A stretch of 64,000 nucleotides of DNA, from the NCBI GenBank assembly GCA_028714735.1, contig JAQTLU010000002.1, forward strand, positions 307,169 to 371,168, given 5' to 3'. Positions 27,310 to 35,324 of this stretch are shown here, one piece after another. A program made the translations under genes and the position numbers. The stretch comes from Gallionellaceae bacterium. Lineage in GTDB: Bacteria; Pseudomonadota; Gammaproteobacteria; Burkholderiales; Thiobacillaceae. Each line of letters starts with the position of its first letter. Position 1 is the first letter of the stretch. A model generated the notes under the pieces. That model searched no databases. It saw only the letters and a program-made list of their open reading frames with translations, and was not told where the DNA came from.

Positions 27310-28083
27310 TCAGTTCGCCAGCTTCAGTTCCTGCTCGCCCTCGACCTTGTTCAGGATCAGCACGTTGACCCGGCGGTTGCGGGAGCGGCCTTCCGGCGTG
27401 GTGTTGGTATCGAGCGGCTTGTTGTCGGCATAACCGATGGCGACCAGGCGGCCGGGCGGCACGCCCTGGTCGGTGAGCAGCCGGACCACCGAGCTGGCGC
27501 GCGCCGAGGAGAGTTCCCAGTTGGACGGATAGACCGTGCTCTTGATCGGAATGTTGTCGGTGTGGCCTTCCACCTGGATCGGGTTGTCGGTCTCTGCAAG
27601 CACCTTGGCGACCGCGGCCAGTGCGCTGACCGAGGCCGGCTGCAGGGTGGCGTCGCCGCTGGCGAACAGGGTGCTGGCGTTGATCTCGACGGTGATGCCG
27701 CGGGCCGACTGGGTGACCCGGACCTGGCCCTGCTTGACCAGCGATTCCATCGCGGTCTGGACGTCCTTGGCGATGGTCTTCATGTGTTCCGCAACCGGGT
27801 TCGCCGGCTGCGCTTTCATTCCCGACGATTTGCCGATCGGCTTGCCGGCGCCCTGCAGTATCTCGGCGTTTTTCTGGCCCATGTTGATCTGCTTCGGGCT
27901 GGTCTGCTTTTCGTTGAAGGCGTTGACGATGGAGTCCGACAGGACCCGGTACTTGCCTTCGTTGACCGAGGAGATGGCGTACATGACCACGAAGAAGGCG
28001 AACAGCAGGGTGATGAAGTCGGCATAGGAGACCAGCCAGCGCTCCAGGTTCTCGTGTTCCTCGTGGAGTTGCTTGCGGGCCAT
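27310..28083 (-). CDS. motD: Flagellar stator protein MotD (MotB-like)
   Basis: The B-type stator subunit anchors the motor to peptidoglycan. The 257-residue protein has one membrane helix with the proton-carrying Asp (SYADFITLLFAFFVVMYA, about 19-36), a plug/linker, and a C-terminal OmpA-like domain with QVEGHTDNIPIKS and NWELSSARASSVV. Gene order flhA-flhF-flhG-fliA-motC-motD resembles the Pseudomonas motCD location. The start codon is only four bases behind a heptanucleotide repeat element and has no visible ribosome binding site. Confidence 0.92.
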   Translation of the reverse strand: MARKQLHEEHENLERWLVSYADFITLLFAFFVVMYAISSVNEGKYRVLSDSIVNAFNEKQTSPKQINMGQKNAEILQGAGKPIGKSSGMKAQPANPVAEHMKTIAKDVQTAMESLVKQGQVRVTQSARGITVEINASTLFASGDATLQPASVSALAAVAKVLAETDNPIQVEGHTDNIPIKSTVYPSNWELSSARASSVVRLLTDQGVPPGRLVAIGYADNKPLDTNTTPEGRSRNRRVNVLILNKVEGEQELKLAN

Positions 28084-28087
28084 TTTT

Positions 28088-28163
28088 AGCGGTCAGCAGT
28101 CAGCAAGAGCCAAAAAACCGGCGGCCGCCAGGCCATCCATTAGCTGAATGCTGACCGCTGAAG
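28088..28163. repeat. Heptanucleotide inverted-repeat element 2 (motC-motD)
   Basis: On the plus strand AGCGGTC, AGCAGTC and AGC(AAGA) run at 28088-28108; after 34 bases come GCTGAAT, GCTGACC and GCTGAAG at 28143-28163. The two arms are reverse complements (15 of 17 bases pair), with a GC-rich palindrome GGCGGCCGCC in the loop. The element fills the gap between motC and motD: 4 bases from the motC stop and 4 from the motD start. Confidence 0.85.
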
Positions 28164-28167
28164 GTTC

Positions 28168-28908
28168 TCATACCAGATACCCCTGTAGCTTCGCCTCGAT
28201 CATCCTGGGGTTCTCGCCGTTCGCGATCGCCACGATGCCTTCGATGTACATCTCCTTCAGGCGCACGTAGCGGTTGACGTGGTAGCGCAGCTTGTTGGCG
28301 ATGGGCAGGAAGATCAGGTTGGCGCCGCCGACGCCATAGATGGTGGCGACGAAGGCGACGGCGATGCCGGCACCGAGCTTGGACGGGTCGGACAGGTTTT
28401 CCATGACGTGGATCAGGCCCATCACCGCGCCGATGATGCCGATGGTCGGCGAATAGCCGCCGGCGGCCTGCCAGACCTTGCTGGCCTCGATGCGGTGGAT
28501 TTCGTGGCTGTGCAGTTCCATTTCCAGGGTGTCGCGCAGCACCTCCGGTTCGGCGCCGTCGACCAGCATCTGCAGGCCGCGCCGCTCGAACAGGTCGTTC
28601 TGTTCGTCGATCATCGGCTCCAGGGCGAGCAGGCCGCCGCGCCGGGCCAGGTGGCTCCAGGACAGGATCAGGTTGAGGGTGTCCTGGGGCAGGTAGACCG
28701 GCGGCCGGAACACCCACTTGGCCATGGCCAGGCCGTCCAGGAAGACCCTGAGCGAGCTTTGCAGCATGACCGCGCCCATGGTGCCGCCGATCACGATCAG
28801 GAAGGCCGTGAGCTGGAGCAGCGATCCGATGCCGCCGCCTTCCAGGGCCTGCCCGACCAGGATGGCGCCCAGGCCCAGTAATAATCCGGCGATGCTGATG
28901 ATGTCCAT
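28168..28908 (-). CDS. motC: Flagellar stator protein MotC (MotA/PomA-like)
   Basis: The A-type stator subunit forms the ion channel with MotD. The 246-residue protein has four membrane segments: IISIAGLLLGLGAILVG, LTAFLIVIGGTMGAVML, GGYSPTIGIIGAVMGLIHVM and GAGIAVAFVATIYGVGGANLIF, with the conserved cytoplasmic loop in between. Its size is that of the short MotC/PomA group, not E. coli MotA (about 295). It follows fliA after 18 bases. Confidence 0.93.
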   Translation of the reverse strand: MDIISIAGLLLGLGAILVGQALEGGGIGSLLQLTAFLIVIGGTMGAVMLQSSLRVFLDGLAMAKWVFRPPVYLPQDTLNLILSWSHLARRGGLLALEPMIDEQNDLFERRGLQMLVDGAEPEVLRDTLEMELHSHEIHRIEASKVWQAAGGYSPTIGIIGAVMGLIHVMENLSDPSKLGAGIAVAFVATIYGVGGANLIFLPIANKLRYHVNRYVRLKEMYIEGIVAIANGENPRMIEAKLQGYLV

Positions 28909-28926
28909 GATGTCTGCGGGCGTCCC

Positions 28927-29643
28927 TTAATTGACCCAGTCCCGGAGGAAACCGCGCAAGCGCGCGACGGCCTGGCCATGCAGTTGGCAGATGCGCGATT
29001 CGGAAACGCCGAGGACGGCGCCGATTTCCTTGAAGTTCATTTCCTGCTCATAGTACATGCCCATGAGCATTTTTTCCCGATCCGGCAGCTCGACGATAGC
29101 CTGCGTGAGTGCCTTCCTGAAATTCTGGTCGGACAGCATTTCGAACGGGCCATCCGCCAGTTCGCCGACGAAGCGGTCGAGGAAGTCGTCGCTGTCGGAG
29201 GCATGGAGGTCCTCATAGTAGACCAGTTGGGCGCCGCGCGTTTCGCCGAGGAGTTCGAAATAGTCGTTGATGGGCATGCCCAGCTGGCCGGCGATTTCCT
29301 GCTCGGTGGGTTGACGCTGCAGGCGCTGCTGCAGGGCATGGATGGCGTTTTCGATCTTCCGGCTGGCCTTGCGTACCGTGCGCGAGGCCCAGTCGGATTC
29401 GCGCAGTTCGTCCAGCATGGCGCCGCGCACCCGCTGCGTGGCATAGGTCTCGAAATGGGCGCCCTGGCTGTCGTCGAAACGATCCATGGCGTCGAGCAGG
29501 CCGATCAGGCCGGCCTGGATGAGGTCGTCCGCATCCACACTGGCCGGCAACCGGCTCATCAGGTGGTAAGCGATGCGTTTCACCAGGGGCAGGTGCGCCC
29601 GGATGACCGCGTCCTTATCCGTAGGCCCTTCCATGTTGGACAT
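28927..29643 (-). CDS. fliA: Flagellar sigma factor FliA (sigma-28)
   Basis: FliA directs RNA polymerase to late flagellar and chemotaxis genes. The 238-residue protein shows sigma region 2 (LPLVKRIAYHLMSRLP, DADDLIQAGLIGLLDAMDRFD, FETYATQRVRGAMLDELR), region 3 and region 4 (ELPDREKMLMGMYYEQEMNFKEIG, VSESRICQLHGQAVARLR). The start at 29643 overlaps the flhG 3' end by 29 bases; an ATG three codons later is possible. No anti-sigma flgM is nearby. Confidence 0.95.
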   Translation of the reverse strand: MSNMEGPTDKDAVIRAHLPLVKRIAYHLMSRLPASVDADDLIQAGLIGLLDAMDRFDDSQGAHFETYATQRVRGAMLDELRESDWASRTVRKASRKIENAIHALQQRLQRQPTEQEIAGQLGMPINDYFELLGETRGAQLVYYEDLHASDSDDFLDRFVGELADGPFEMLSDQNFRKALTQAIVELPDREKMLMGMYYEQEMNFKEIGAVLGVSESRICQLHGQAVARLRGFLRDWVN

Positions 29644-30526
29644 GTCGTGTGGTCTGGTGTCGGGGTGGTCGGTTCAGGCGGCCGAACAGGCCCAGGCGCT
29701 GCCAGAATATCTTGGCGTCCATGCCTGAGCCGGGATCGCTGGCATGCAGCCGCTCGGCCAGTTGGCGGAAGGCGAGTGCGGCCGGCGCGGAAGGGGCGAC
29801 CTGGTGGATCGGTCGCATCGAGCGGATCGCCTGGTCGAGCTTGGGGTCCCTGGGCACCGAGCCGAGCAGGCCGACGCCGATGCCGAGAAAGCGCCTGGAG
29901 GTCTCGTTGAGGTTGGCGATCAGTTGTTCGGCCCGGTCGTCGTCGCCGGCGTTCATGAATACCGCCAGCCAGGCGGCATCGGGCTGCTTGCGGTGGGCCG
30001 CCTTGAGCACCGCATAGGCCTCGGTCAGGCGCGCCCTGGCGGCGGGCAGGATGAGCAGGCGCAGGGGCGCGGTCAGGGCCAGGCTGGGGCGTTCGTCGGC
30101 CGGTGCGGCCAACATCAGCCATTCCCACGCGCCGGCGGCGAAGTCCTCGGACAGCCGGCTCCAGTGGCGATCGTCCGCTTCCGCGACATGGGCCAGGCCC
30201 TGCTCGGCGCGCACCAGGTGCGGCCCGTCAGGGATGGCGACCAGGACGTTTTCGAGCGGCTGGTTGCCGTGCGCCAGGTCGGCCAGGGCATGGCGCGGGG
30301 TCAGGCCCAGCTGTCCGGCCACGTTATGCGGGCCGGGGGCCTCGTCGATCAGGCAGACGTGGTTGCCGCGCAGGGACAGGGCGAAGGCGATGCCGGCGGC
30401 GGCGGTGGCGTTCAGGTCGGCATCGGGCCCGAACAGGCCGACGGCGCGAAAGCTGTTATGGCCGCCGAGCAGGCGGCGCAAACCGGCCGCCTGGTCATCC
30501 GGCTCAAGCCGCCGCACCGTAGGCAC
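29615..30526 (-). CDS. flhG: FlhG/FleN-like MinD-family protein with degenerate P-loop
   Basis: Position between flhF and fliA and overall alignment identify the flagellar number regulator FlhG (FleN). The 303-residue protein keeps the MinD-like layout (HVCLIDEAPGPHNVAGQLGLTPRHALADL), but the Walker A motif KGGxGKT is replaced by LFGPDADLNATAAAG (residues 31-45), and the DxD after the second strand is DEA. ATP binding in the usual way is therefore unlikely. Two GTG codons (30526, 30517) inside the flhF 3' end are possible starts; I take the first. It overlaps both neighbours. Confidence 0.85.
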   Translation of the reverse strand: MPTVRRLEPDDQAAGLRRLLGGHNSFRAVGLFGPDADLNATAAAGIAFALSLRGNHVCLIDEAPGPHNVAGQLGLTPRHALADLAHGNQPLENVLVAIPDGPHLVRAEQGLAHVAEADDRHWSRLSEDFAAGAWEWLMLAAPADERPSLALTAPLRLLILPAARARLTEAYAVLKAAHRKQPDAAWLAVFMNAGDDDRAEQLIANLNETSRRFLGIGVGLLGSVPRDPKLDQAIRSMRPIHQVAPSAPAALAFRQLAERLHASDPGSGMDAKIFWQRLGLFGRLNRPPRHQTTRHVQHGRAYG

Positions 30527-31925
30527 CCTGAGCGGAATAACGTTCGTCCGGCGCCCGTGCCTCGGCGGCGGCCATGAGTACCGGATAGTCGTCGTCTTCC
30601 GCCACGAAGGCGGCCCCGGCCGCACCCGGGCGGAAGGCGCGGTCGACCAGGTAGCGGGCGTTGGCAAGGTGCATGTCCTCGGGCACGCGCTGGCCGTTGG
30701 TGACGTAATGGATCGGCAACTGGTGGCGGATCATCACGTCGAGCGCCGGCCCGTAGGTCTGCGCCTCGTCGATCTTGGTCAGGATGCAGCCGGCCAGGCC
30801 AGGGCCGCTGTAGGAGCGCACCACTTCCTCCAGGGTGATGCCCTGGGCGGGGGCGCCCAGCAGCAGCAGGCGCTGCACGCCCTGGTTCTGGCCCGAGAGC
30901 ATCTCGGTCTGTTCGCCGACCCGGCGGTCCTTCTGGCTCATGCCGATGGTGTCGATGAAGACCAGGTGCTTGCCGGCGAGGTCGAGCAGGGTCAGTTCCA
31001 GGTCGCTTTCGTCGCGCACCACATAGACCGGTGCGCCGAGGATGCGGCCATAGATGCGCAACTGGTCCTGGGCGCCGATCCGATAGCTGTCGGTGGTGAT
31101 CATGGCGACCTTGTTGGCACCATGCTTGAGCACGGCGCGGGCAGCCAGCTTGGCGACGGTGGTGGTCTTGCCGACGCCGGTCGGGCCGACCAGGGCGTAG
31201 ACGCCGCCGCGTTCGATCAGGTCGTCGATCGGGGCGGCGACCTTGAGGTTCTTCACGATGGCGGCCTGGACCCAGCGCAGGGCATGGGCCGAATCCTGAT
31301 CCGTCGGCATGCGGTCGAGTACCTGCCGGGTCAGGGCCGGGCTGAAACCCGCCGACATGAGCTGCTTCATGATCTCGGCGCGTTGCGGCTCGCGCCGGCA
31401 GGCATCGTTCCAGGCCAGTCCGGCCAGTTGACCCTCGACCAGGGAGCGCAGCATGCGCATCTCGTGGGCCAGTTCCTGCATGACCGGACCTTCGGCCGCG
31501 GGAGCGGCAGCAGGTACCGGGGGCGGCGGTGCAATCGCCTGGGCGGGTTCATCGTGCCAGGCCGGCACAGCGGCCTCGGCTGCGGACTTGCGGGCCGGGG
31601 CCGGCCGGATCACGGAGCCTTCCCGCTGGGCCAGGAAGTCGGCCAGGGTGGTCAGTTCGGGGATCGGCTCCTGACGCTGGGCCGGCGCGGGCCGGGCGGC
31701 AGCGGGCTGGGCCGGCGCGGGCTGGCTGGCTGGCGCCGGACGGCGCGGCGCGAAGACTGGCTCGGCCTGCTCGGCCAGCGCGGCCATGTCGAGGTCGGCC
31801 ACGGCGATGATCTCGACGCCGCCGTCGACCTGCCGGTTGGACAGGATGATGGCGTTGGCGCCGAGGGCGTCGCGGACCATGCGCAGGGCATCGCGGGTGG
31901 TGTGGGCGTGGAATTTCTTGACCAT
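30504..31925 (-). CDS. flhF: Flagellar biosynthesis GTPase FlhF
   Basis: FlhF is an SRP-type GTPase that marks the site of the polar flagellum. The 473-residue protein has the B domain start VKKFHAHTTRDALRMVRDALG, a Pro/Ala-rich linker (about 70-150), and the NG GTPase domain with GPTGVGKTTTVAKLAAR, DSYRIGAQDQLRIYG and the DTIGMSQKD and TKIDEA elements. The ATG overlaps the flhA stop by one base (TGATG). FlhF plus FlhG predict polar flagellation. Confidence 0.95.
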   Translation of the reverse strand: MVKKFHAHTTRDALRMVRDALGANAIILSNRQVDGGVEIIAVADLDMAALAEQAEPVFAPRRPAPASQPAPAQPAAARPAPAQRQEPIPELTTLADFLAQREGSVIRPAPARKSAAEAAVPAWHDEPAQAIAPPPPVPAAAPAAEGPVMQELAHEMRMLRSLVEGQLAGLAWNDACRREPQRAEIMKQLMSAGFSPALTRQVLDRMPTDQDSAHALRWVQAAIVKNLKVAAPIDDLIERGGVYALVGPTGVGKTTTVAKLAARAVLKHGANKVAMITTDSYRIGAQDQLRIYGRILGAPVYVVRDESDLELTLLDLAGKHLVFIDTIGMSQKDRRVGEQTEMLSGQNQGVQRLLLLGAPAQGITLEEVVRSYSGPGLAGCILTKIDEAQTYGPALDVMIRHQLPIHYVTNGQRVPEDMHLANARYLVDRAFRPGAAGAAFVAEDDDYPVLMAAAEARAPDERYSAQGAYGAAA

Positions 31926-33994
31926 CAGCCTTGACCAATCATCTGGACCACCTTGATCGATTTGCCGTCAGGAACTTCGGCATGGGAGATGACCCGCAGC
32001 ATGGGCGCGGAGCGACGGAGGAAACGGGAGAGTAGGGCACGGATGGCGGGGGAAATCAGCAGCACGGCAGGCTGTCCGGCCTGCATCTGCCGCTCGGTGG
32101 CCTGGACGGTTTCGCGCACCAGACGTTCGGCCAGCCCGGGCTCGAGGCCGACGCTGCCTTCTCCGCGGCCTGACAGGGCCTGTACGAGGATGTTCTCCAG
32201 GCCGGGCTCCAGCGCCATCACCTGCAATTCCTGTTCTCCTCCGAAGATTTCATGAATGATAGCACGGGACAGCGCGACCCTTACCGTGGCGGTCAGTTCG
32301 TCGGGGTCCTGGATTCGACTGGCGTGTTCCGCCAGGGTCTCCAGGATGGTGCGCATGTCGCGGATGTGGATCTTCTCGTCGAGCAGGTTCTGCAGCACCT
32401 TCTGCACGGTGGCCAGCGAGAGCTGCTTGGGCACCAGGTCCTCGACCAGTTTCGGGCTTTCCTTGGCCATGTGGTCGAGCAGCTGCTGGGTTTCCTCGCG
32501 GGCCAGCAGTTCGGGGGCGTGTTCGTTGATCAGCTTGGACAGGTGGGTGGCGATCACGGTGCCGGCATCGACCACGGTGTAGCCGTAGGTCTGCGCCTGC
32601 TCGCGCAGGCTGGCGTCGATCCAGACCGCCGGCAGGCCGTAGGCCGGATCGGTGGTGGCCTGGCCCTGGATGGTGCCGAAGACCCGGCCCGGGTTGATGG
32701 CCAGGTACTTGCCGACCTGGATCTCGTTTTCCGCGATGGTGACGCCCTTCAGGGTCATCCGGTAGGCGCTGGGCCGCAGCTGCAGGTTGTCGCGGATATG
32801 CACCGGCGGCACCAGGAAGCCGATTTCCTGGGCGACCTTCTTGCGGATGCCGCGGATGCGGCGCAGCAGTTCGCCGTCCTGGCCCTTGTCGAGCAGGGGC
32901 ACCAGGCGATAGCCGACTTCGAGGCCGAGGCGGTCGACCGGGGCGACGTCATTCCAGCCGACCTCCTCCGGTTCGCTCGGCGCCGGCGGCGGCGGCACCT
33001 CCTGGGCCTTGGTCATGGCCAGGCGTTCCTGCTGGACCAGCCAGTAGCCGGCGCCGCCGAGGATGCCGCCCATGAGCAGGAAGGCGACGTGCGGCATGCC
33101 CGGCAGGATGCCCATCAGGGTCAGGATGCCGGCCGACAGGAAGATCGCCTGGGGCTTGCTGAAGATCTGGCTGAGCAGCTGTTCGTTGAGGTCGGACGAA
33201 CTGGATACCCGCGACACCACCATGCCGGCGGCGGTGGAGATGACCAGGGCCGGGACCTGTGCCACCAGGCCGTCGCCGATGGTCAGCAGGGTGTAGCGGG
33301 AGGCGGCGTCGGCGAACGACATGTCGTGCTGGATGACGCCGACGATGAGGCCGCCGATGACGTTGATCAGCATGATGATGATGCCGGCCACGGCATCGCC
33401 GCGGACGAATTTCGAGGCGCCGTCCATGGAGCCGTAGAAGTCGGCCTCCTCGGCGATCTCGGCGCGCCGGCGCCGGGCCTCGTCCTCGCCGATCAGGCCG
33501 GCGTTGAGGTCGGCGTCGATGGCCATCTGCTTGCCCGGCATGGCGTCCAGGGTGAAGCGGGCGGACACCTCGGCGATGCGGCCGGCGCCCTTGGTGATGA
33601 CCATGAAGTTGATCAGCACCAGGATGATGAACACGATCAGGCCGACCGCGTAGTTGCCGCCGACCAGGAAGTGGCCGAAGGCCTCGATCACCTTGCCGGC
33701 GGCGTCCGGGCCGGTATGGCCTTCCAGCAGGACGATGCGGGTGGAGGCGACGTTGAGCGACAGCCTGAGCAGGGTGGTCATCAGGAGCACGGTCGGGAAG
33801 ACCGAGAACTCCAGCGGCTTCAGGGTGTACAGGCTGATCAGCAGGACGATCATCGACAACGCGATGTTGAAGGTGAACAGCATGTCGAGGGCGAAGGCCG
33901 GCAACGGCAGGATCATCATCGCCAGGATGGCGATGACCAGGATCGGGGCGGCCATCTTCTGCCACTGTATGCCGGGCATGGTTGCCTCCGCCAT
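31925..33994 (-). CDS. flhA: Flagellar type III export protein FlhA
   Basis: FlhA is the large export-gate protein of the flagellar secretion system. The 689-residue protein has eight predicted N-terminal membrane segments (MAAPILVIAILAMMILPLP, ALSMIVLLISLYTLKP and others), the conserved loop TKGAGRIAEVSARFTLDAMPGKQ region with ADLNAGLI, and a large cytosolic C-terminal domain. Length and motifs are standard. It follows flhB after a 94-base gap and is translationally linked to flhF. Confidence 0.96.
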   Translation of the reverse strand: MAEATMPGIQWQKMAAPILVIAILAMMILPLPAFALDMLFTFNIALSMIVLLISLYTLKPLEFSVFPTVLLMTTLLRLSLNVASTRIVLLEGHTGPDAAGKVIEAFGHFLVGGNYAVGLIVFIILVLINFMVITKGAGRIAEVSARFTLDAMPGKQMAIDADLNAGLIGEDEARRRRAEIAEEADFYGSMDGASKFVRGDAVAGIIIMLINVIGGLIVGVIQHDMSFADAASRYTLLTIGDGLVAQVPALVISTAAGMVVSRVSSSSDLNEQLLSQIFSKPQAIFLSAGILTLMGILPGMPHVAFLLMGGILGGAGYWLVQQERLAMTKAQEVPPPPAPSEPEEVGWNDVAPVDRLGLEVGYRLVPLLDKGQDGELLRRIRGIRKKVAQEIGFLVPPVHIRDNLQLRPSAYRMTLKGVTIAENEIQVGKYLAINPGRVFGTIQGQATTDPAYGLPAVWIDASLREQAQTYGYTVVDAGTVIATHLSKLINEHAPELLAREETQQLLDHMAKESPKLVEDLVPKQLSLATVQKVLQNLLDEKIHIRDMRTILETLAEHASRIQDPDELTATVRVALSRAIIHEIFGGEQELQVMALEPGLENILVQALSGRGEGSVGLEPGLAERLVRETVQATERQMQAGQPAVLLISPAIRALLSRFLRRSAPMLRVISHAEVPDGKSIKVVQMIGQG

Positions 33995-34088
33995 CAGTCT
34001 GAACGTCGCATGGGGACGATATCAGACCCCCGTTCCCGCAGGCGGGCCGGAGTGGGGGAGACGGTCATGTCGGCGGCGAGCATGAACG

Positions 34089-35219
34089 TCATGCTGTCGG
34101 CCTGTTGGCGGGGTCGAGTTCGGCAGGCACCTGCCATGCCTCGGGCAGGGCCGGATTCATCTGGTTGTTCAGCTGGTAGACATAGGCCAGGACCTGGGCC
34201 ACGGCGGAGAACAGGGTGCCCGGGATGACCTCGCCGACCTCGACATGGCGGTGCAGGGCGCGTGCCAGCGGCGGCGCCTCGACGATCGGGACATGGTGTT
34301 CGCGGGCGATTTCCTTGATCCGCTCGGCCACCAGCTGCGAGCCCTTGGCGATCACCACGGGCACGGCCGCGCCCTTTTCCTCGTATTTCAGCGCGACGGC
34401 GAAGTGCATCGGGTTGGTCACCACGACATCCGCCCTGGGCACCGCCTGCATCATCCGGCGCCGTGCCTGTTCGCGTTGCAGGGCGCGGATGCGCGCCTTG
34501 ACCTGCGGGTCGCCCTCGGTTTCCTTGTGTTCCTGGCGCACCTCTTCCTTGGTCATGCGCAGGCCATGGTGGTAGTTCCAGATCTGGTAGGGCACGTCGA
34601 TCGCGGCGATCAGGGCGAAGGCCGCGGCGGCCGCCAGGAAGGTGTACATGGTGATCCAGCCGAAATGAGGCATCGCGGATTCCAGCGGCTCGGCCGACAG
34701 GGTCAGGATTTCGTCCCACTGCAGCCAGATCATCCAGACCGAGGCGCCGGCGATGACGCCGCCTTTCAGCGCGGCCTTGCCCAGTTCCACCAGCGACTTC
34801 CAGCCGAACATCCGGCCCAGGCCCTTGAGCGGGTTCATCTTGCCCAGGTCGGCCTGGAGCGGTTTCAGGCTGAAGTTCCAGCCGGAGATGATGACATTGG
34901 CGATCAGCGCGGCCAGAACCACCACGGCGCCGATGGGCAGCAGGGTGAGCATGGCATCGTAGGCAGCCAGGGAAAGAGTGTTCCCCATCATGGTGGGGCT
35001 GGCGATGTCGGCGCGACCGAAGCTGAGGCTGTCGTGCACCATCCGGCGCAGGGTCTCGATCAGGAAACTGCTCATCAGCGCCAGCGCGGACCCGGTGGCG
35101 ATCAGCACGGCGAAGGTCGAAAGCTCGCGCGAACGCGGGACGTTGCCCTCGTCGCGGGCCTTCTGGATCTTTCGTCCAGAGGCTGGTTCGGTGCGTTCGA
35201 GATCGCTGTCTTCCGCCAT
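34089..35219 (-). CDS. flhB: Flagellar export switch protein FlhB (NPMH variant)
   Basis: FlhB sets export specificity in the flagellar type III system by self-cleavage at an Asn-Pro bond. The 376-residue protein has four membrane segments (FAVLIATGSALALMSSFLI, LLPIGAVVVLAALIANVII and two more) and the cytosolic domain with DVVVTNPMHFAVALKY. The cleavage motif is N269-P270-M271-H272; nearly all FlhB proteins read NPTH. The bond-forming Asn and Pro remain. It is the first gene of the flagellar run, downstream of a strong terminator. Confidence 0.95.
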   Translation of the reverse strand: MAEDSDLERTEPASGRKIQKARDEGNVPRSRELSTFAVLIATGSALALMSSFLIETLRRMVHDSLSFGRADIASPTMMGNTLSLAAYDAMLTLLPIGAVVVLAALIANVIISGWNFSLKPLQADLGKMNPLKGLGRMFGWKSLVELGKAALKGGVIAGASVWMIWLQWDEILTLSAEPLESAMPHFGWITMYTFLAAAAAFALIAAIDVPYQIWNYHHGLRMTKEEVRQEHKETEGDPQVKARIRALQREQARRRMMQAVPRADVVVTNPMHFAVALKYEEKGAAVPVVIAKGSQLVAERIKEIAREHHVPIVEAPPLARALHRHVEVGEVIPGTLFSAVAQVLAYVYQLNNQMNPALPEAWQVPAELDPANRPTA

Positions 35220-35278
35220 TCTCCGGGGTCCTGTTTCCCACCAGATTTATCTGGCCGGAGTTTAGCATGCCACCCAAA

Positions 35279-35308
35279 CGAAAACGGCCGGAAACCCGGC
35301 CGTTTTCG
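35279..35308. terminator. Strong hairpin terminator before flhB
   Basis: CGAAAACGGCCGG (35279-35291) pairs perfectly with CCGGCCGTTTTCG (35296-35308) around a four-base loop. It lies 17 bases behind the stop of the repeat-protein gene on the minus strand and 60 bases before flhB, so it separates the two units. The stem ends in A/T runs on both sides. Confidence 0.88.
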
Positions 35309-35324
35309 TGGTTTGCAGGGGGTC

